Source: Actinocorallia sp. API 0066
Lineage (GTDB): Bacteria > Actinomycetota > Actinomycetes > Streptosporangiales > Streptosporangiaceae
Direction: 5' to 3'
DNA: 64,000 nucleotides
Assembly (NCBI RefSeq): GCF_020991275.1
Contig: NZ_JAJLQY010000001.1
Coordinates: 310,001 to 374,000 of the forward strand
Of the stretch, positions 53,688 to 63,705 are shown one piece after another (the stretch's first letter is position 1; every line of letters starts with the position of its first letter). The notes under the pieces were generated by a model. The model ran no database searches. It was not told the origin of the DNA and was given only the letters and a program-made list of their open reading frames with translations. The translations under genes were made by a program, and so were the position numbers.

Positions 53688-54407
53688 TCAGGGCTGGGTG
53701 GCCAGCTTGGCCAGGCGGTTGTCGTACATGCGGACGATCTCGGGACGGGCCAGGGTGGCCGCCTCGTAGTCGCGCAGGACCGTCACCTCGGCGGCCGTCA
53801 GCTTGCGCAGCCGGGCGCGCAGCGAGGCGTGCGAGAGCTCGTCGTAGTTGGGGACGGGAAGGTCGGCCGGCACGACCACGGCGATGAGCTCGACGTCCGG
53901 CTCGACGTCGGGCACACCGGGGTCGCCCGGCTCGGGCACCGAGTCCAGCACGGCGGTCTCGGCGGCGGGTCCCGCGTCGACGCCCGGCACGGGTTCGAGC
54001 TCCTCCTGGAGGGCCGGGGCGGGCTGGGCGGGCACGGAAGGGGCGGGGTCGGCGGGCTCGTCGGCGGCCTTGGGCTTGCCGAGGGAGATCTCCGCCGGGG
54101 GCTCGGCCACGGGGGTGGGGGCGGGCGGCTGCGCGGGCTTGGGGACGACCTTCTCCAGGACGCGTCCGACCCTGGTGCCCTCAAGCCTGGTGGTCAGCTT
54201 CTCGGCGTCCGCGAACAACCTGTCCAGAACCGGACCGAAGTCACGGTCGCGAACACTCCGGACGTCCTTGGTGACCCTGTCGGTGAGCAGCAGGGCGCGG
54301 CCGACACCGAACATGGCGAGCCGCGCCGCGTGGATCGGCAGATCCCTGACCTGCTCGTTCAGGGTCTCCTGTACCTGCTTGCCGACTTCTCGCGGGGTAC
54401 GCGACAT
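53688..54407 (-). CDS. Conserved protein, possible lipid droplet-associated type
   Basis: Protein of 239 residues. An N-terminal helical part (about 1-80: LPIHAARLAMFGVGRALLLTD) that could be amphipathic is joined by a long Pro/Ala/Glu-rich linker (about 85-170) to a C-terminal conserved block YDELSHASLRARLRKLTAAE followed by LRDYEAATLARPEIVRMYDN. This three-part layout fits a group annotated as lipid droplet-associated in actinobacteria, and by position (between xseA and ispH) it corresponds to Rv1109c; both points are from memory. ATG at 54407 follows GGGAGCAGATCAAG. Confidence 0.6.
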   Translation of the reverse strand: MSRTPREVGKQVQETLNEQVRDLPIHAARLAMFGVGRALLLTDRVTKDVRSVRDRDFGPVLDRLFADAEKLTTRLEGTRVGRVLEKVVPKPAQPPAPTPVAEPPAEISLGKPKAADEPADPAPSVPAQPAPALQEELEPVPGVDAGPAAETAVLDSVPEPGDPGVPDVEPDVELIAVVVPADLPVPNYDELSHASLRARLRKLTAAEVTVLRDYEAATLARPEIVRMYDNRLAKLATQP

Positions 54408-54587
54408 CTTGATCTGCTCCCTGCTCGTCCGAGAACACGCCGTATATGGCACTACGGGGGAAGTGTTCTTTCTAACTGTGCCGTAATCGTGGGTTTCCGG
54501 TCACCCCCTGTAAACGGAAATATGGCCGGGCGGTGCGTGCATTGGGTCACATGCCCGCGCGGCTATCGGTGCCGGGGTCGCGGAACG

Positions 54588-54593
54588 TAAAGT
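54588..54593 (+). promoter_or_regulatory. -10 element for leaderless ispH
   Basis: TAAAGT ends 6 bases before the ATG at 54600. It helps choose ATG 54600 over the GTG at 54594. Confidence 0.5.
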
Positions 54594-54599
54594 GTGGGC

Positions 54600-55580
54600 A
54601 TGACCGCTACCAGCACGCGTGAGACGAGCACGGCCAAGAAGGGGAAGGTCCTGCTGGCCAAGCCCCGCGGATACTGCGCCGGCGTTGACCGCGCGGTGCA
54701 GACGGTGGAGAAGGCGATCGAGCTGTACGGCGCACCCGTGTACGTGCGCAAGCAGATCGTCCATAACAAGCACGTCGTGAAGACGCTCGAAGGGCTCGGC
54801 GCGATCTTCGTCGACGAGACCGACGACGTGCCCGAGGGCGCCATCGTCATCTTCTCGGCGCACGGCGTCGCCCCCGTCGTCCACGACAAGGCCGCCGAAC
54901 GCAACCTCAAGACCATCGACGCGACCTGCCCGCTGGTCACCAAGGTGCACCGGGAGGCCGTCCGGTTCGCCAAGGACGACTACGACATCCTGCTCATCGG
55001 GCACCAGGGCCACCCCGAGGTGATCGGCACCTCCGGCGAGGCGCCCGCCCACGTCCAGCTCGTCGACGGCCCCGAGGACGTCGCGAATGTGACGGTCCGT
55101 GACCCCGACAAGATCGTCTGGCTGTCCCAGACGACCCTTTCGGTCGACGAGACCAACGAGACGGTGGACGCGCTCCGTGAGCGGTTCCCCTCCCTGCAGA
55201 GCCCGCCTTCCGACGACATCTGCTACGCCACCCAGAACCGGCAGACCGCCATCCGGGAGATCGCCGCCCAGGCCGACCTGGTGATCGTCGTCGGCTCCCG
55301 CAACTCCTCCAACTCCAAGCGGCTCGTCGAGGTCGCCAAGGACTACGGGGCCAAGGACGCCCACCTGGTCGACTACGCCGAGGAGATCGACGCGGCCTGG
55401 CTCGACGGCGTCGAGACCGTCGGCGTCTCCAGCGGCGCGTCTGCTCCCGAGATCCTGGTCCGGGGCGTGCTCGACTACCTCGCCGCGCGCGGCTACGACG
55501 ACGTCGAGGAGATCGAGTCCGTCCGGGAGCACATGATCTTCGCGCTGCCGCACGAGCTGCGCAAGGACCTGCGCGCCTGA
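54600..55580 (+). CDS. ispH: 4-hydroxy-3-methylbut-2-enyl diphosphate reductase
   Basis: Iron-sulfur enzyme of 326 residues that makes IPP and DMAPP in the last step of the MEP pathway. The three cluster cysteines are C26 ([11 protein letters not shown]), C110 ([13 protein letters not shown]) and C208 ([11 protein letters not shown]); substrate-binding [10 protein letters not shown]-type and [11 protein letters not shown] motifs are present. The MEP pathway supplies precursors for UppS encoded elsewhere in this window. Start chosen at ATG 54600, 6 bases after TAAAGT. Converges on the DUF6542 gene. Rv1110 equivalent. Confidence 0.96.
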   Translation: MTATSTRETSTAKKGKVLLAKPRGYCAGVDRAVQTVEKAIELYGAPVYVRKQIVHNKHVVKTLEGLGAIFVDETDDVPEGAIVIFSAHGVAPVVHDKAAERNLKTIDATCPLVTKVHREAVRFAKDDYDILLIGHQGHPEVIGTSGEAPAHVQLVDGPEDVANVTVRDPDKIVWLSQTTLSVDETNETVDALRERFPSLQSPPSDDICYATQNRQTAIREIAAQADLVIVVGSRNSSNSKRLVEVAKDYGAKDAHLVDYAEEIDAAWLDGVETVGVSSGASAPEILVRGVLDYLAARGYDDVEEIESVREHMIFALPHELRKDLRA

Positions 55581-55582
55581 CC

Positions 55583-56122
55583 TCACGTCCGCTCGTCCCA
55601 TCGGACGGGATCCTCCTCGGTGTAGCGCTCCCGGGTCAGCCGGAAGCCGTCGGCCTTAAGGGTGAGCTCGCGCCACGCCGTCAGCAGGCCGCGGCGTAGC
55701 GCGATCGCCGCGGTGAGCACCGTGCCCGCCAGCAGCCAGGGCGCGCGCGTCGCCAGGTCCAGCGGCAGCGCGACGAGGAGGCTCTGCACGAACGAGCGTT
55801 CGCCGACCGCGTCGATGATCTCGGCGAGCAGCGTGCCCAGCAGGTAGACCACGGGCGGCGCGACCACCAGCACGGGTAGGTCGTCCGGCCTGGTCGCCAG
55901 CGCCGCCAGCACGCACACCACGACAAAGACGGCTCCGGGCACAAACGCGAAGTCGGCGAGCGCCCCGGCGAACGTGCCCGCGAACAGCACGGCGACCGCG
56001 CCGCGGGCCGTCAGGCTGACCGTGGGACGGCCCCCGCCCTTGGGGCGGCTCACCGGGCCCACGGCGGGCTTGCGGGCCGCCTTGCGGCCTCCCGGCTTCT
56101 TCTCCTGGGTCTCGGTGCTCAT
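55583..56122 (-). CDS. DUF6542 membrane protein
   Basis: Membrane protein of 179 residues: a basic, Lys/Pro-rich N-terminus (about 1-30), four helices (GAVAVLFAGTFAGALADFAF, PGAVFVVVCVLAALA, LPVLVVAPPVVYLLGTLLAE, APWLLAGTVLTAAIAL) and a charged C-terminal tail. The family is found between ispH and ychF in actinobacteria (Rv1111c); function unknown. The ATG overlaps the rmuC stop as ATGA, so the two are co-translated. Confidence 0.82.
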   Translation of the reverse strand: MSTETQEKKPGGRKAARKPAVGPVSRPKGGGRPTVSLTARGAVAVLFAGTFAGALADFAFVPGAVFVVVCVLAALATRPDDLPVLVVAPPVVYLLGTLLAEIIDAVGERSFVQSLLVALPLDLATRAPWLLAGTVLTAAIALRRGLLTAWRELTLKADGFRLTRERYTEEDPVRWDERT

Positions 56123-57360
56123 CGGGCGTCCTCCGGGAGCGGGGTGGCGTAACGGGCGGATTCGGGGGCGGGGGGCCCGACCAGCTCGGCGGCCGACACG
56201 GCGCGCGGCGCCTCCTCGACCGGCCGTGGCCCCTCCAGGACGGCGTCGGTGACGCCGAGGTCGTTGAGCTTGCGCGCGCTCACCAGCACCCGGTGCTCCA
56301 GCGAGCCGACCGACCTGTTGTAGGCCCGGACGGCCCCGGTGAGGCCCCGGCCCAGCTCGTCCAGGTGGCCGCCGAGTGTGCCGAGCCGCTCGTACAGCTC
56401 GCGGCCGAGGTCGAACACCTGCCTCGCGTTGCGGGAGAGCGCCTCCTGCTGCCAGGCGTAGGCGGCGGTGCGCAGCATGGTGATGAGGGTCGTCGGGGTG
56501 GCGAGGTGGACGCGCTTGGCCATCGCGTACTCCAGCAGCGAGGGGTCGCGATCCAGGGCGGGCGCAAGGAAAGCCTCGCCGGGCACGAACAGGACGACGA
56601 ACTCGGGGGAGGGCGAGAACGCCTGCCAGTAGGACTTGGCCGCCAGCCGGTCCACATGATCGCGCAGGTGCCTCGCGTGCGCGTCCAGCCGGTTCTCCTT
56701 GCCCTCGGCCGCCTCCAGATAGGCGGCCAGCGACACCTTGGAGTCGACGACGACCGTCCGTCCTCCGGTGAGGCGTACTACGAGGTCCGGCCTTACCCGG
56801 CCGTCGGAGGTGACCGCTGTGGCCTGCTCGGAGAAGTCACAGTGGGGGGACATCCCCGCGAGCTCCACGACCCGGCGTAGCTGGAGCTCACCCCACCGGC
56901 CACGGGCTTCCGGGCGTTGGAGCGCGCGCACGAGCGTCCTCGTCTCCCCGCGTAGCTGCTCCGACGTCTGCCTGACGAAGTCCACCTGCTTGGCGAGCAT
57001 CGCGTGCGACTCCCGGCGGCTCGCCTCCAGCTCCGTCAGCTGCTCCTGCACCTTGCCGAGCGTCTCGCGCAGCGGCGCCACAAGATGCTCCACCGCCTGC
57101 TTGCGGCGCTCCAGCTCGCCCGCCGCCTCCACGCCCGCGGCCCGCAGCCGGGTGTCGGCCAGCTCAAGGAAACGCTGGTTGGAGACGTCCAGGGCCTTGG
57201 CCGACAGCGCCTCAAAACGCTCCGCCAGCCCCTTCTCGGCATAGGCGAGCTTCTCCTCGGCGGCCCGCGCGCGCGCGATCAGCGACGCCTGGCGGGCGGT
57301 GGCCAGGGCGAAGCCCAGCACCACCCCGATCACCAGTCCCGTCAGCAGTCCCGCGCTCAT
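56119..57360 (-). CDS. rmuC: DNA recombination protein RmuC homologue
   Basis: RmuC-type protein of 413 residues: an N-terminal membrane helix (about 4-22, LLTGLVIGVVLGFALATA), a long coiled coil (about 25-135) and a PD-(D/E)XK nuclease-like core with RGRWGELQLRRVVELAGM, RPDLVVRLTGGRTVVVDSKV and FVPGEAFLAPALDRDPSLLE. It limits inversions and may process DNA at the membrane. AACGAT 6 bases before the ATG may be a leaderless -10. Four-base overlap with the DUF6542 gene downstream. Confidence 0.93.
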   Translation of the reverse strand: MSAGLLTGLVIGVVLGFALATARQASLIARARAAEEKLAYAEKGLAERFEALSAKALDVSNQRFLELADTRLRAAGVEAAGELERRKQAVEHLVAPLRETLGKVQEQLTELEASRRESHAMLAKQVDFVRQTSEQLRGETRTLVRALQRPEARGRWGELQLRRVVELAGMSPHCDFSEQATAVTSDGRVRPDLVVRLTGGRTVVVDSKVSLAAYLEAAEGKENRLDAHARHLRDHVDRLAAKSYWQAFSPSPEFVVLFVPGEAFLAPALDRDPSLLEYAMAKRVHLATPTTLITMLRTAAYAWQQEALSRNARQVFDLGRELYERLGTLGGHLDELGRGLTGAVRAYNRSVGSLEHRVLVSARKLNDLGVTDAVLEGPRPVEEAPRAVSAAELVGPPAPESARYATPLPEDAR

Positions 57361-57497
57361 GACCCGATCGTTGCACGGGCGAGGGCGAATCGTTCTTCAC
57401 CGCGCGGCACGAGTTCGGTGCGTCGTGCCCGGACGGGGCGGCCCGTGTGACGGACACCTGCTTGTGAACCCGGGACGTACAGCGTAAGAATTCGCCC

Positions 57498-58442
57498 ATG
57501 ACCCCTCGTTTCCGGCAGTTGACCGCGGTGACCCCCCGGACGCCCCCGTCCCTCCAGACCAGGATCTTCAACGGCCTGATCCGGCGCACCGGACGACGGC
57601 TCTGGGCCGCCTCGGCCTCCACCGACGCCGGGTTGCGCACCTTCCGCAGGGAGATCTCCGTGCTGCGCACCCGGGTCCCGGCGGGCGTCACCCTGCGTCC
57701 GATGGAGTTCCCCGCCTTCAGCGCCGAGTGGGTGCGGGCACGCGGGGCGGACGACAGCAAGGTCGTCCTCTACTTCCACGGCGGCGGGTACTTCTTCGGC
57801 AACCCCGTCATGTACCGGGGCTTCTCCTGGCGGCTCTCGGCGGCCACCGGACGTCCCGTGGTGATGGTCGACTACCGGCTCGCCCCCGAGCACCGCCCTG
57901 CGGACGCCCTGGAAGACGCGCTCACCGCCTACGACTTCCTGATCGGGATGGGTTACGCGCCCTCCGACATCGTGGTGGGCGGCGACTCGGCCGGGGGCCA
58001 CCTGGCGCTGTCCGTCATGCACACCCTGAAGCGACGCGGCGACGAACTGCCTGCGGCGTCCGTCGCGATCTCGCCCTGGACGGACCTGCTGTGCACGGGC
58101 GCCTCCCACACGCAGTGCGCCGAGAGCGACCACCTCATCCCGGCCGCGAAGCTCAAGTGGCTCGGCACGTCCTTCTGCGCGGACGCCGCCCCCGACGACC
58201 CCCTGTTCGACCCCGTGCGCGGCGACCTCACCGGCTTCCCGCCCCTCCTCGTCGTCTCCAGCGACACCGAGATCCTCCGCGACGACTCCCGCGACCTCGT
58301 CGCCAGGGCCGGCAAGGCGGGCGTGGACGTCACCCACCGGGAGTGGAACGACCAGGCCCACGTGTTCCCCGTCTTCGCCGACTACGTGCCCGAGGCCAAG
58401 GCGGCCATCGCGGACATCGGCGCGTTCCTGCGGTCGCGCTGA
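57498..58442 (+). CDS. Alpha/beta hydrolase of the HSL family
   Basis: Esterase/lipase of 314 residues in the hormone-sensitive lipase (family IV) group. The oxyanion-hole motif is HGGGYFFG, the nucleophile is S164 in GDSAGGHLA, and the acid and base are likely in PPLLVVSSDTEILRDD and NDQAHVF. No signal peptide. TAAGAA lies 7 bases before the ATG. It is upstream of ychF by 18 bases and may share its transcript, but ychF has its own leaderless -10. Confidence 0.9.
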   Translation: MTPRFRQLTAVTPRTPPSLQTRIFNGLIRRTGRRLWAASASTDAGLRTFRREISVLRTRVPAGVTLRPMEFPAFSAEWVRARGADDSKVVLYFHGGGYFFGNPVMYRGFSWRLSAATGRPVVMVDYRLAPEHRPADALEDALTAYDFLIGMGYAPSDIVVGGDSAGGHLALSVMHTLKRRGDELPAASVAISPWTDLLCTGASHTQCAESDHLIPAAKLKWLGTSFCADAAPDDPLFDPVRGDLTGFPPLLVVSSDTEILRDDSRDLVARAGKAGVDVTHREWNDQAHVFPVFADYVPEAKAAIADIGAFLRSR

Positions 58443-58446
58443 GCAC

Positions 58447-58452
58447 TAGACT
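58447..58452 (+). promoter_or_regulatory. -10 element for leaderless ychF
   Basis: TAGACT ends 8 bases before the GTG at 58461, directly after the upstream stop codon. Confidence 0.45.
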
Positions 58453-58460
58453 TTGCGAAC

Positions 58461-59540
<1,080 letters not shown>

Positions 59541-59554
59541 CGCGCTGCGTCGGG

Positions 59555-59585
59555 GGGCCGGGTCCGTTCGGATCCGGCCCTTTTT
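59555..59585 (+). terminator. Rho-independent terminator after ychF
   Basis: GGGCCGG plus TCC pair with GGA plus CCGGCCC around a GTTC tetraloop, followed by TTTTTG. The best canonical terminator in the window. Confidence 0.92.
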
Positions 59586-59629
59586 GTTGGTCTGTGCCGG
59601 GGTCTCCGATGGTGGGGTTGGTGTGACCC

Positions 59630-59660
59630 TTGACACGTGGTGGACGTGAGCAAATATTAT
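59630..59660 (+). promoter_or_regulatory. Promoter for the monooxygenase gene
   Basis: Consensus TTGACA (59630-59635) and TATTAT (59655-59660) with a long 19-base spacer, in an unusually AT-rich patch for this genome. The leader to the ATG is about 38 bases. Confidence 0.65.
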
Positions 59661-59704
59661 GCTTGATGGAAAAAGTTTTTACCTCCGAAGGAAGGTTCAC
59701 CCCC

Positions 59705-59998
59705 ATGACCTGCCAGGTGGTTTTTGAGCTGCACGTCAAGAAGGAGCACGTGGACAACGTGCGGCAGTGGTTCGTCGACAAGCTGCCGGGAACGCGGGCT
59801 TTCCGGGGCAACGTCAGTGTTGAGGTGGTCCGCGAGCAGGACGACCCTACGAAGTTCGTCTTTATGGAGAAGTGGAACGAGCGCAAGGACTTCGAGGACT
59901 ACCTCGCCTGGCGCGTCGAGGAGGGCACCGTGGCGGAACTCGCCGAGATGCTCGAAGGCGACATCGACTTCCGGTACTTCGAGCCCCTGGGCGTCTGA
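59705..59998 (+). CDS. Antibiotic biosynthesis monooxygenase-domain protein
   Basis: Small protein of 97 residues with the ABM ferredoxin-like fold: VVFELHVKKEHVDNVRQWF (first strand and helix), SVEVVREQDDPTKFVFMEKW and DFEDYLAWRVEEGT. Relatives include quinol monooxygenases and heme-degrading or dimeric alpha-beta barrel enzymes; the reaction is not clear. The ATG at 59705 follows GAAGGAAGG. It has its own consensus-like promoter, so it is probably strongly expressed on its own. Confidence 0.85.
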   Translation: MTCQVVFELHVKKEHVDNVRQWFVDKLPGTRAFRGNVSVEVVREQDDPTKFVFMEKWNERKDFEDYLAWRVEEGTVAELAEMLEGDIDFRYFEPLGV

Positions 59999-60014
59999 CC
60001 GCCGCTGAGCGGCC

Positions 60015-60053
60015 CCGAGGGGAGCCGGGCCCGGCCGGGGCGGCTCCCCTCGG
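60015..60053. terminator. Terminator hairpin between convergent genes
   Basis: CCGAGGGGAGCCG (60015-60027) pairs perfectly with CGGCTCCCCTCGG (60041-60053), 13-base loop. It separates the monooxygenase gene from the converging ABC permease gene. Confidence 0.8.
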
Positions 60054-60065
60054 TGTTCCGGCGGG

Positions 60066-61397
60066 TCAGCGGGCCGTGGCGGCGGTGGGCGGCTGGCGGA
60101 GGGAGCCGCGGGCGACGAGGAGGGGCGTGGCCACGGTGACGGCCAGCGTCAGGAGGGTGACGGTAGCGGGCAGGGCCAGGGAGAACTCGGGGAGCCAGGC
60201 GTCGGTACGGGCGTAGGAGAAGGGGACGATGGTGGCGGCCGCCGCGAGCAACCCCAGGACGGCCCCGGCGACGGCCAGGGCGAGCGACTCCAAGGCGACC
60301 ATCGTCAGCAGCTGACGAGGGGTGGCCCCGGCGAGGCGGAGCTGGGCGAACTCACGGCGACGGGCCGTGGTGGACGTCGCAAGGGTGTTCACCAGGAGGA
60401 TGCACAGGAAGGCGCCCACCATCCCGGTGATGACGTAGTTGAGCGTCCGCACCAGGTCGGCGCCCTCCTCGGGGACGAGCCCGCGCATGGCCTCCGTGTC
60501 GATGTCCTGCATCACCAGGGTGCCGACCGCCATCCCGGTGAACAGGACGATAGGCGCGAGCCCGGAGACGAGATGCCCCGACCTGGCCCGTAGGTTGGTG
60601 CGCGCCAGGTGCCCGGAGGCGCCCCCACCCGGGACGGTCAGACGGCGCACGATGACGGGCGCGAAGAACGCGAGCGCGACAGCCACCTGGATGTCGATGT
60701 AACCGGCCATGGCCTGCGACTCAAGGCCGAGCCCGTGCCCGACCGTCACTGTCATGACAGCCATCGTGGCGGCTCCCGTGAGGAACAGGACGCCGAACAG
60801 GACACGTCGCCAGGTGAGCCGGGCCTCTGGAGCGGCGGCCTCGGCCATCGACTCCACGACCCGCAGGCGGGCCGCCCTACGCGCCGCGATGAAGGCCGCC
60901 CCTACCGCGCCCAGAAGGGTGACGCCGAATCCCTGGCCGAGCGCGACCGCGCCGAAGACGTGCTCCACGTCCCGCGTGACCTGCCCGCCGTCCTGGACGA
61001 GGCCGAGCACCGTCCGTCCCCCGAGGACGCCCACGGGGATCGCCAGCACGCTCGCGGCGAGCGCGAGCAGGACGACCTCCGCGAGGATCATCCGGGTGAG
61101 CTGCCCGGGGGAGGCGCCCGCGCTCTTCAGGAGCGCTATCTCGCGCGCCCGCTGACGGATGCCCAGGGTGGTCGCCGTGACGGCGGCGAAGCCCACGAGC
61201 AGAAGGCTCCACCCTCCGACGACCCCGCCCATGATGGAGAGCGTCTCCGCGCTCCCGGCGTCGAGGCCCGGCGTCAGCCCTGTGTCCAGCAGCGAGCCGA
61301 ACGCCATCACCAGCGACGCGCCCAGGAAGAGCGCGAGGAAGACGGCGACAAAAGCGGCCGCGCGGTGGCGTAGCGAGGAAAGGGCGAGCGCGAGCAT
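60066..61397 (-). CDS. ABC transporter permease, FtsX/MacB type
   Basis: Membrane protein of 443 residues with two FtsX-like repeats. First: N-terminal helix (FVAVFLALFLGASLVMAFG), then a short extracytoplasmic region and three helices (SLLLVGFAAVTATTLGIRQR carrying the conserved REIALLKSAGASPGQ cytoplasmic loop). Second: VNTLATSTTARRREFAQLRLA and LAVAGAVLGLLAAAATIVPF. It is short, without the large periplasmic domain of MacB. The ATG shares one base with the ATPase stop (TGATG), so the two are coupled. Probably exports a peptide or lipid-like toxic compound. Confidence 0.9.
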   Translation of the reverse strand: MLALALSSLRHRAAAFVAVFLALFLGASLVMAFGSLLDTGLTPGLDAGSAETLSIMGGVVGGWSLLLVGFAAVTATTLGIRQRAREIALLKSAGASPGQLTRMILAEVVLLALAASVLAIPVGVLGGRTVLGLVQDGGQVTRDVEHVFGAVALGQGFGVTLLGAVGAAFIAARRAARLRVVESMAEAAAPEARLTWRRVLFGVLFLTGAATMAVMTVTVGHGLGLESQAMAGYIDIQVAVALAFFAPVIVRRLTVPGGGASGHLARTNLRARSGHLVSGLAPIVLFTGMAVGTLVMQDIDTEAMRGLVPEEGADLVRTLNYVITGMVGAFLCILLVNTLATSTTARRREFAQLRLAGATPRQLLTMVALESLALAVAGAVLGLLAAAATIVPFSYARTDAWLPEFSLALPATVTLLTLAVTVATPLLVARGSLRQPPTAATAR

Positions 61398-62146
61398 CAC
61401 TCACCCGCCCTGACCACGTCGTCACCCAGGTGGGTGAGCCGCTCGGCGACCGCGTCGGCCGTCGGGTCGGCCATCCGCCCGACGATCCTGCCGTCCGCGA
61501 GGAACAGCACGGCGTCGGCGTAGGCGGCGGCCACCGGGTCGTGCGTGACCATCACGATCGTCCTTCCGTGCGCGCGTACGGCCTGCTGGAGCAGCTTGAG
61601 CACCTCGCGGGCGCTGCGCGTGTCCAGCGCGCCCGTGGGCTCGTCGGCGAAGACGACGGACGGTTCTGCCACGAGGGCCCGCGCGATCGCCGTCCGCTGC
61701 TGCTGGCCGCCCGACAGTTGCGGCGGGCGGTGCCCGAGCCGGTCGCCGAGGCCGACCCCGCGCAGGATCTCCGCCGCGCGCGCCTCGTCGGGCCTCCTCC
61801 CGGCGAGCCTGAGCGGCAGCGTCACGTTCTGCAGGACGGTGAGGGAGGGCAGCAGGTTGAACTGCTGGAAGACGAAGCCGATGTGCTCTCTACGGAACAC
61901 CGTCAGCTCCGACTCGGTACCGGTCATCTCCCTGCCGTCCACGAAGACGCGTCCGGCCGTCGGGCGGTCCAGGCCCGCCGCGCACTGCAGAAGCGTGGAC
62001 TTGCCCGAGCCGGACGGGCCCATGACGGCCGTGAACGTGCCGCGGGCGAGTCGGAGAGAGACGTCCTGGAGGGCGACGACCCTGTTGTCGTCGTCGCCGT
62101 GTACCTTGCGCAGCCCTTCGAGCCGCAGTACTTCGGTTGAGGTCAT
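61397..62146 (-). CDS. ABC transporter ATP-binding protein, MacB/LolD type
   Basis: ATPase of 249 residues with Walker A GPSGSGKST, Q-loop FVFQQFNLLPSL, signature LSGGQQQR and Walker B VVFADEPTGALD, the last being specific for the MacB/LolD/FtsE group. It energises the FtsX-type permease encoded immediately downstream. An 11-base-period direct-repeat array lies 22 bases upstream of the ATG, suggesting control by an OmpR-family response regulator, none of which is encoded in this window. Confidence 0.94.
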   Translation of the reverse strand: MTSTEVLRLEGLRKVHGDDDNRVVALQDVSLRLARGTFTAVMGPSGSGKSTLLQCAAGLDRPTAGRVFVDGREMTGTESELTVFRREHIGFVFQQFNLLPSLTVLQNVTLPLRLAGRRPDEARAAEILRGVGLGDRLGHRPPQLSGGQQQRTAIARALVAEPSVVFADEPTGALDTRSAREVLKLLQQAVRAHGRTIVMVTHDPVAAAYADAVLFLADGRIVGRMADPTADAVAERLTHLGDDVVRAGE

Positions 62147-62167
62147 GGCCGTACCGTCGCGGGGCGC

Positions 62168-62229
62168 GCTGACCGTCCGCTGACGGCGTGCTGACGGTGG
62201 GCTGACCGTCCCCTCCGCGGACGGTCAGC
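62168..62229. repeat. Direct-repeat operator array with 11-base period
   Basis: GCTGAC followed by C/G-G-T/C begins at 62168, 62179, 62190 and 62201, exactly 11 bases apart; an inverted copy ACGGTCAGC is at 62221-62229. On the minus strand this reads as four GTCAGC blocks upstream of the ABC ATPase. Eleven-base direct repeats are the usual recognition pattern of OmpR/PhoB response regulators and SARPs. Confidence 0.7.
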
Positions 62230-62474
62230 CCACGCGCCCGACGGCCCCCCGGGGTGGAGAAGGGCCGTCGTGGGGGGAGTGGATCGCGTCCTCGTCCCAA
62301 GCAATCACCACCACATCATGCGAAGACGACCTTCCGATAACACCTCCGTCACTTCCCATCCATCACGGATTTACCTGGACGAACCAGATAGGCGGGGAGA
62401 AACCTTCGGGCCGCCGAATGCCGCGCCGAGCCTCACACCTGTGTCCGGCACCGCCACACCGGGGTGTCCCGGAG

Positions 62475-62483
62475 TTATCCACA
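62475..62483 (+). other. Single DnaA-box consensus
   Basis: TTATCCACA matches the DnaA box exactly. A lone box is not an origin and can occur by chance; no cluster was seen. Confidence 0.3.
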
Positions 62484-62741
62484 GGCTGCCCGGCGCGGTG
62501 ACGGAAAGTGTGTGAGGGTGATCGGGACGGACGTGATCGAGACCGCGACGTTATGAGATGGGAGTGATTGTCATGGTTCGGTGTGGTTGGTGTGGAGTCT
62601 GTGGGTAGTGCGACATGCATAAGCGCGCGCCGAGACTGGGCATCTTGGACTGTCGCTGGAAGAATCTCTCGAGTGGCTACGCTTGGGGCCACGTGAACAC
62701 GGAAGAGCGTCGGGATTCGGGCGCATTAGGCGGAGGCGTGC

Positions 62742-63692
62742 ATGGCTCGCAGGTCGGCTGTGGAGGAAGAGCCGGACATCGGCTCCGCCGCGCTCGACGA
62801 AGCCTGGGACGAGCCCGCGCGACCCGCCAAGAAGCCGTGGGGCGGCGGGGGCGGCCGCTGGTGGATCTGGATCGGACGCGCCCTGCTGTGGGCGTTCGTC
62901 CTCGTTGTTGTGGTGAACGGTATCCGTGCCCCGTTCGAACGGTTCACCGCGGACACGCCCGCGGCCCCGGGCGGCGGCGGGCAGCAGGAACCGGGCTTCC
63001 CGGTGACGGCCGGCTCCGCGTTCGCCGTGCAGTTCGCGCAGGTCTACCTGAACTACGACGCCTCGACGTCGGGCGGCAGGCAGGAGCAGCTCGCACGCTT
63101 CCTGCCCGAGGGCGCCGACGCCCAGTTCGGCTGGAACGGGCTCGGCCAGCTGTCGGCCGACCACCTCCAGGTCTTCGAGGTGCACGTGCGCGACAAGGAG
63201 AACGCCGTCGTCGACGTGGTGGCCAAGGTGGGCTCGCGCTGGGTGCGGCTCGCCGTCCCCGTGCACGCGCGCGGCGGCGGCTTCGTCATCGCCGAGCAGC
63301 CGGCGTTCCTGGAGCCGCCCACAAAGGCGGCGCGGCCCGCCGAGCCGTCCTACGAGCACGACACCGAACTGGAGACGCGGCTGCAGACGGAGCTCACCGG
63401 GTTCTTCCAGGCGTACGCCAACAGCGACGATGTCAACCTCCAGCGGTACACCGAGGGAAGCGACATCGAGGGCCTGGACTCGGCTGTCGTCTTCGACGCC
63501 ATCGTCGAGGTGGACGCGCCCAAGGGCGACGCCGACGAGCGCACGGTCACCGCCACCGTCAGGTGGAAGGTCCCCCCGACCGAGTCCCGCGGCGAAGAAG
63601 GGCTGATGACCCAGACGTACGAACTCACCGTGGTGAAGCGCGACCAGTGGAACGTACGCTCGATCCGCGGCGCCGTGCGGACCGGGTCCTAG
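62742..63692 (+). CDS. TcpC-like conjugal transfer/type IV secretion protein
   Basis: Bitopic membrane protein of 316 residues resembling the TcpC/VirB8-type scaffolds of conjugation systems in Gram-positive bacteria. A cytoplasmic N-terminus (about 1-38), one helix (about 42-60, IWIGRALLWAFVLVVVVNG) and two NTF2-like extracytoplasmic domains: about 85-200 (AFAVQFAQVYLNYDAS) and about 210-316 (LQTELTGFFQAYANSDD, DQWNVRSIRGAV). The ATG follows GGAGGC. The next gene, 13 bases later, is a small membrane protein, and the system probably continues beyond the window. Confidence 0.85.
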   Translation: MARRSAVEEEPDIGSAALDEAWDEPARPAKKPWGGGGGRWWIWIGRALLWAFVLVVVVNGIRAPFERFTADTPAAPGGGGQQEPGFPVTAGSAFAVQFAQVYLNYDASTSGGRQEQLARFLPEGADAQFGWNGLGQLSADHLQVFEVHVRDKENAVVDVVAKVGSRWVRLAVPVHARGGGFVIAEQPAFLEPPTKAARPAEPSYEHDTELETRLQTELTGFFQAYANSDDVNLQRYTEGSDIEGLDSAVVFDAIVEVDAPKGDADERTVTATVRWKVPPTESRGEEGLMTQTYELTVVKRDQWNVRSIRGAVRTGS

Positions 63693-63705
63693 AAAAGAGG
63701 TTGCA

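Larger units (their letters stand above)
62147..62741. other. 595-base intergenic region between ABC exporter and TcpC-like gene
   Basis: No convincing gene. It contains the direct-repeat array (62168-62229), a hairpin CGACGGCCC/GGGCCGTCG (62239-62270) and one consensus DnaA box (62475-62483). GC is lower than elsewhere from about 62290 to 62400 and 62540 to 62620. Since the genes on either side belong to different systems, a mobile-element boundary could lie here, but no att repeat or tRNA end was found. Confidence 0.5.

Noticed and set aside
62239-62270. Hairpin CGACGGCCC/GGGCCGTCG as a terminator
   Set aside because: It lies upstream of the ABC operon and no gene ends into it from either side; kept only as part of the intergenic description.
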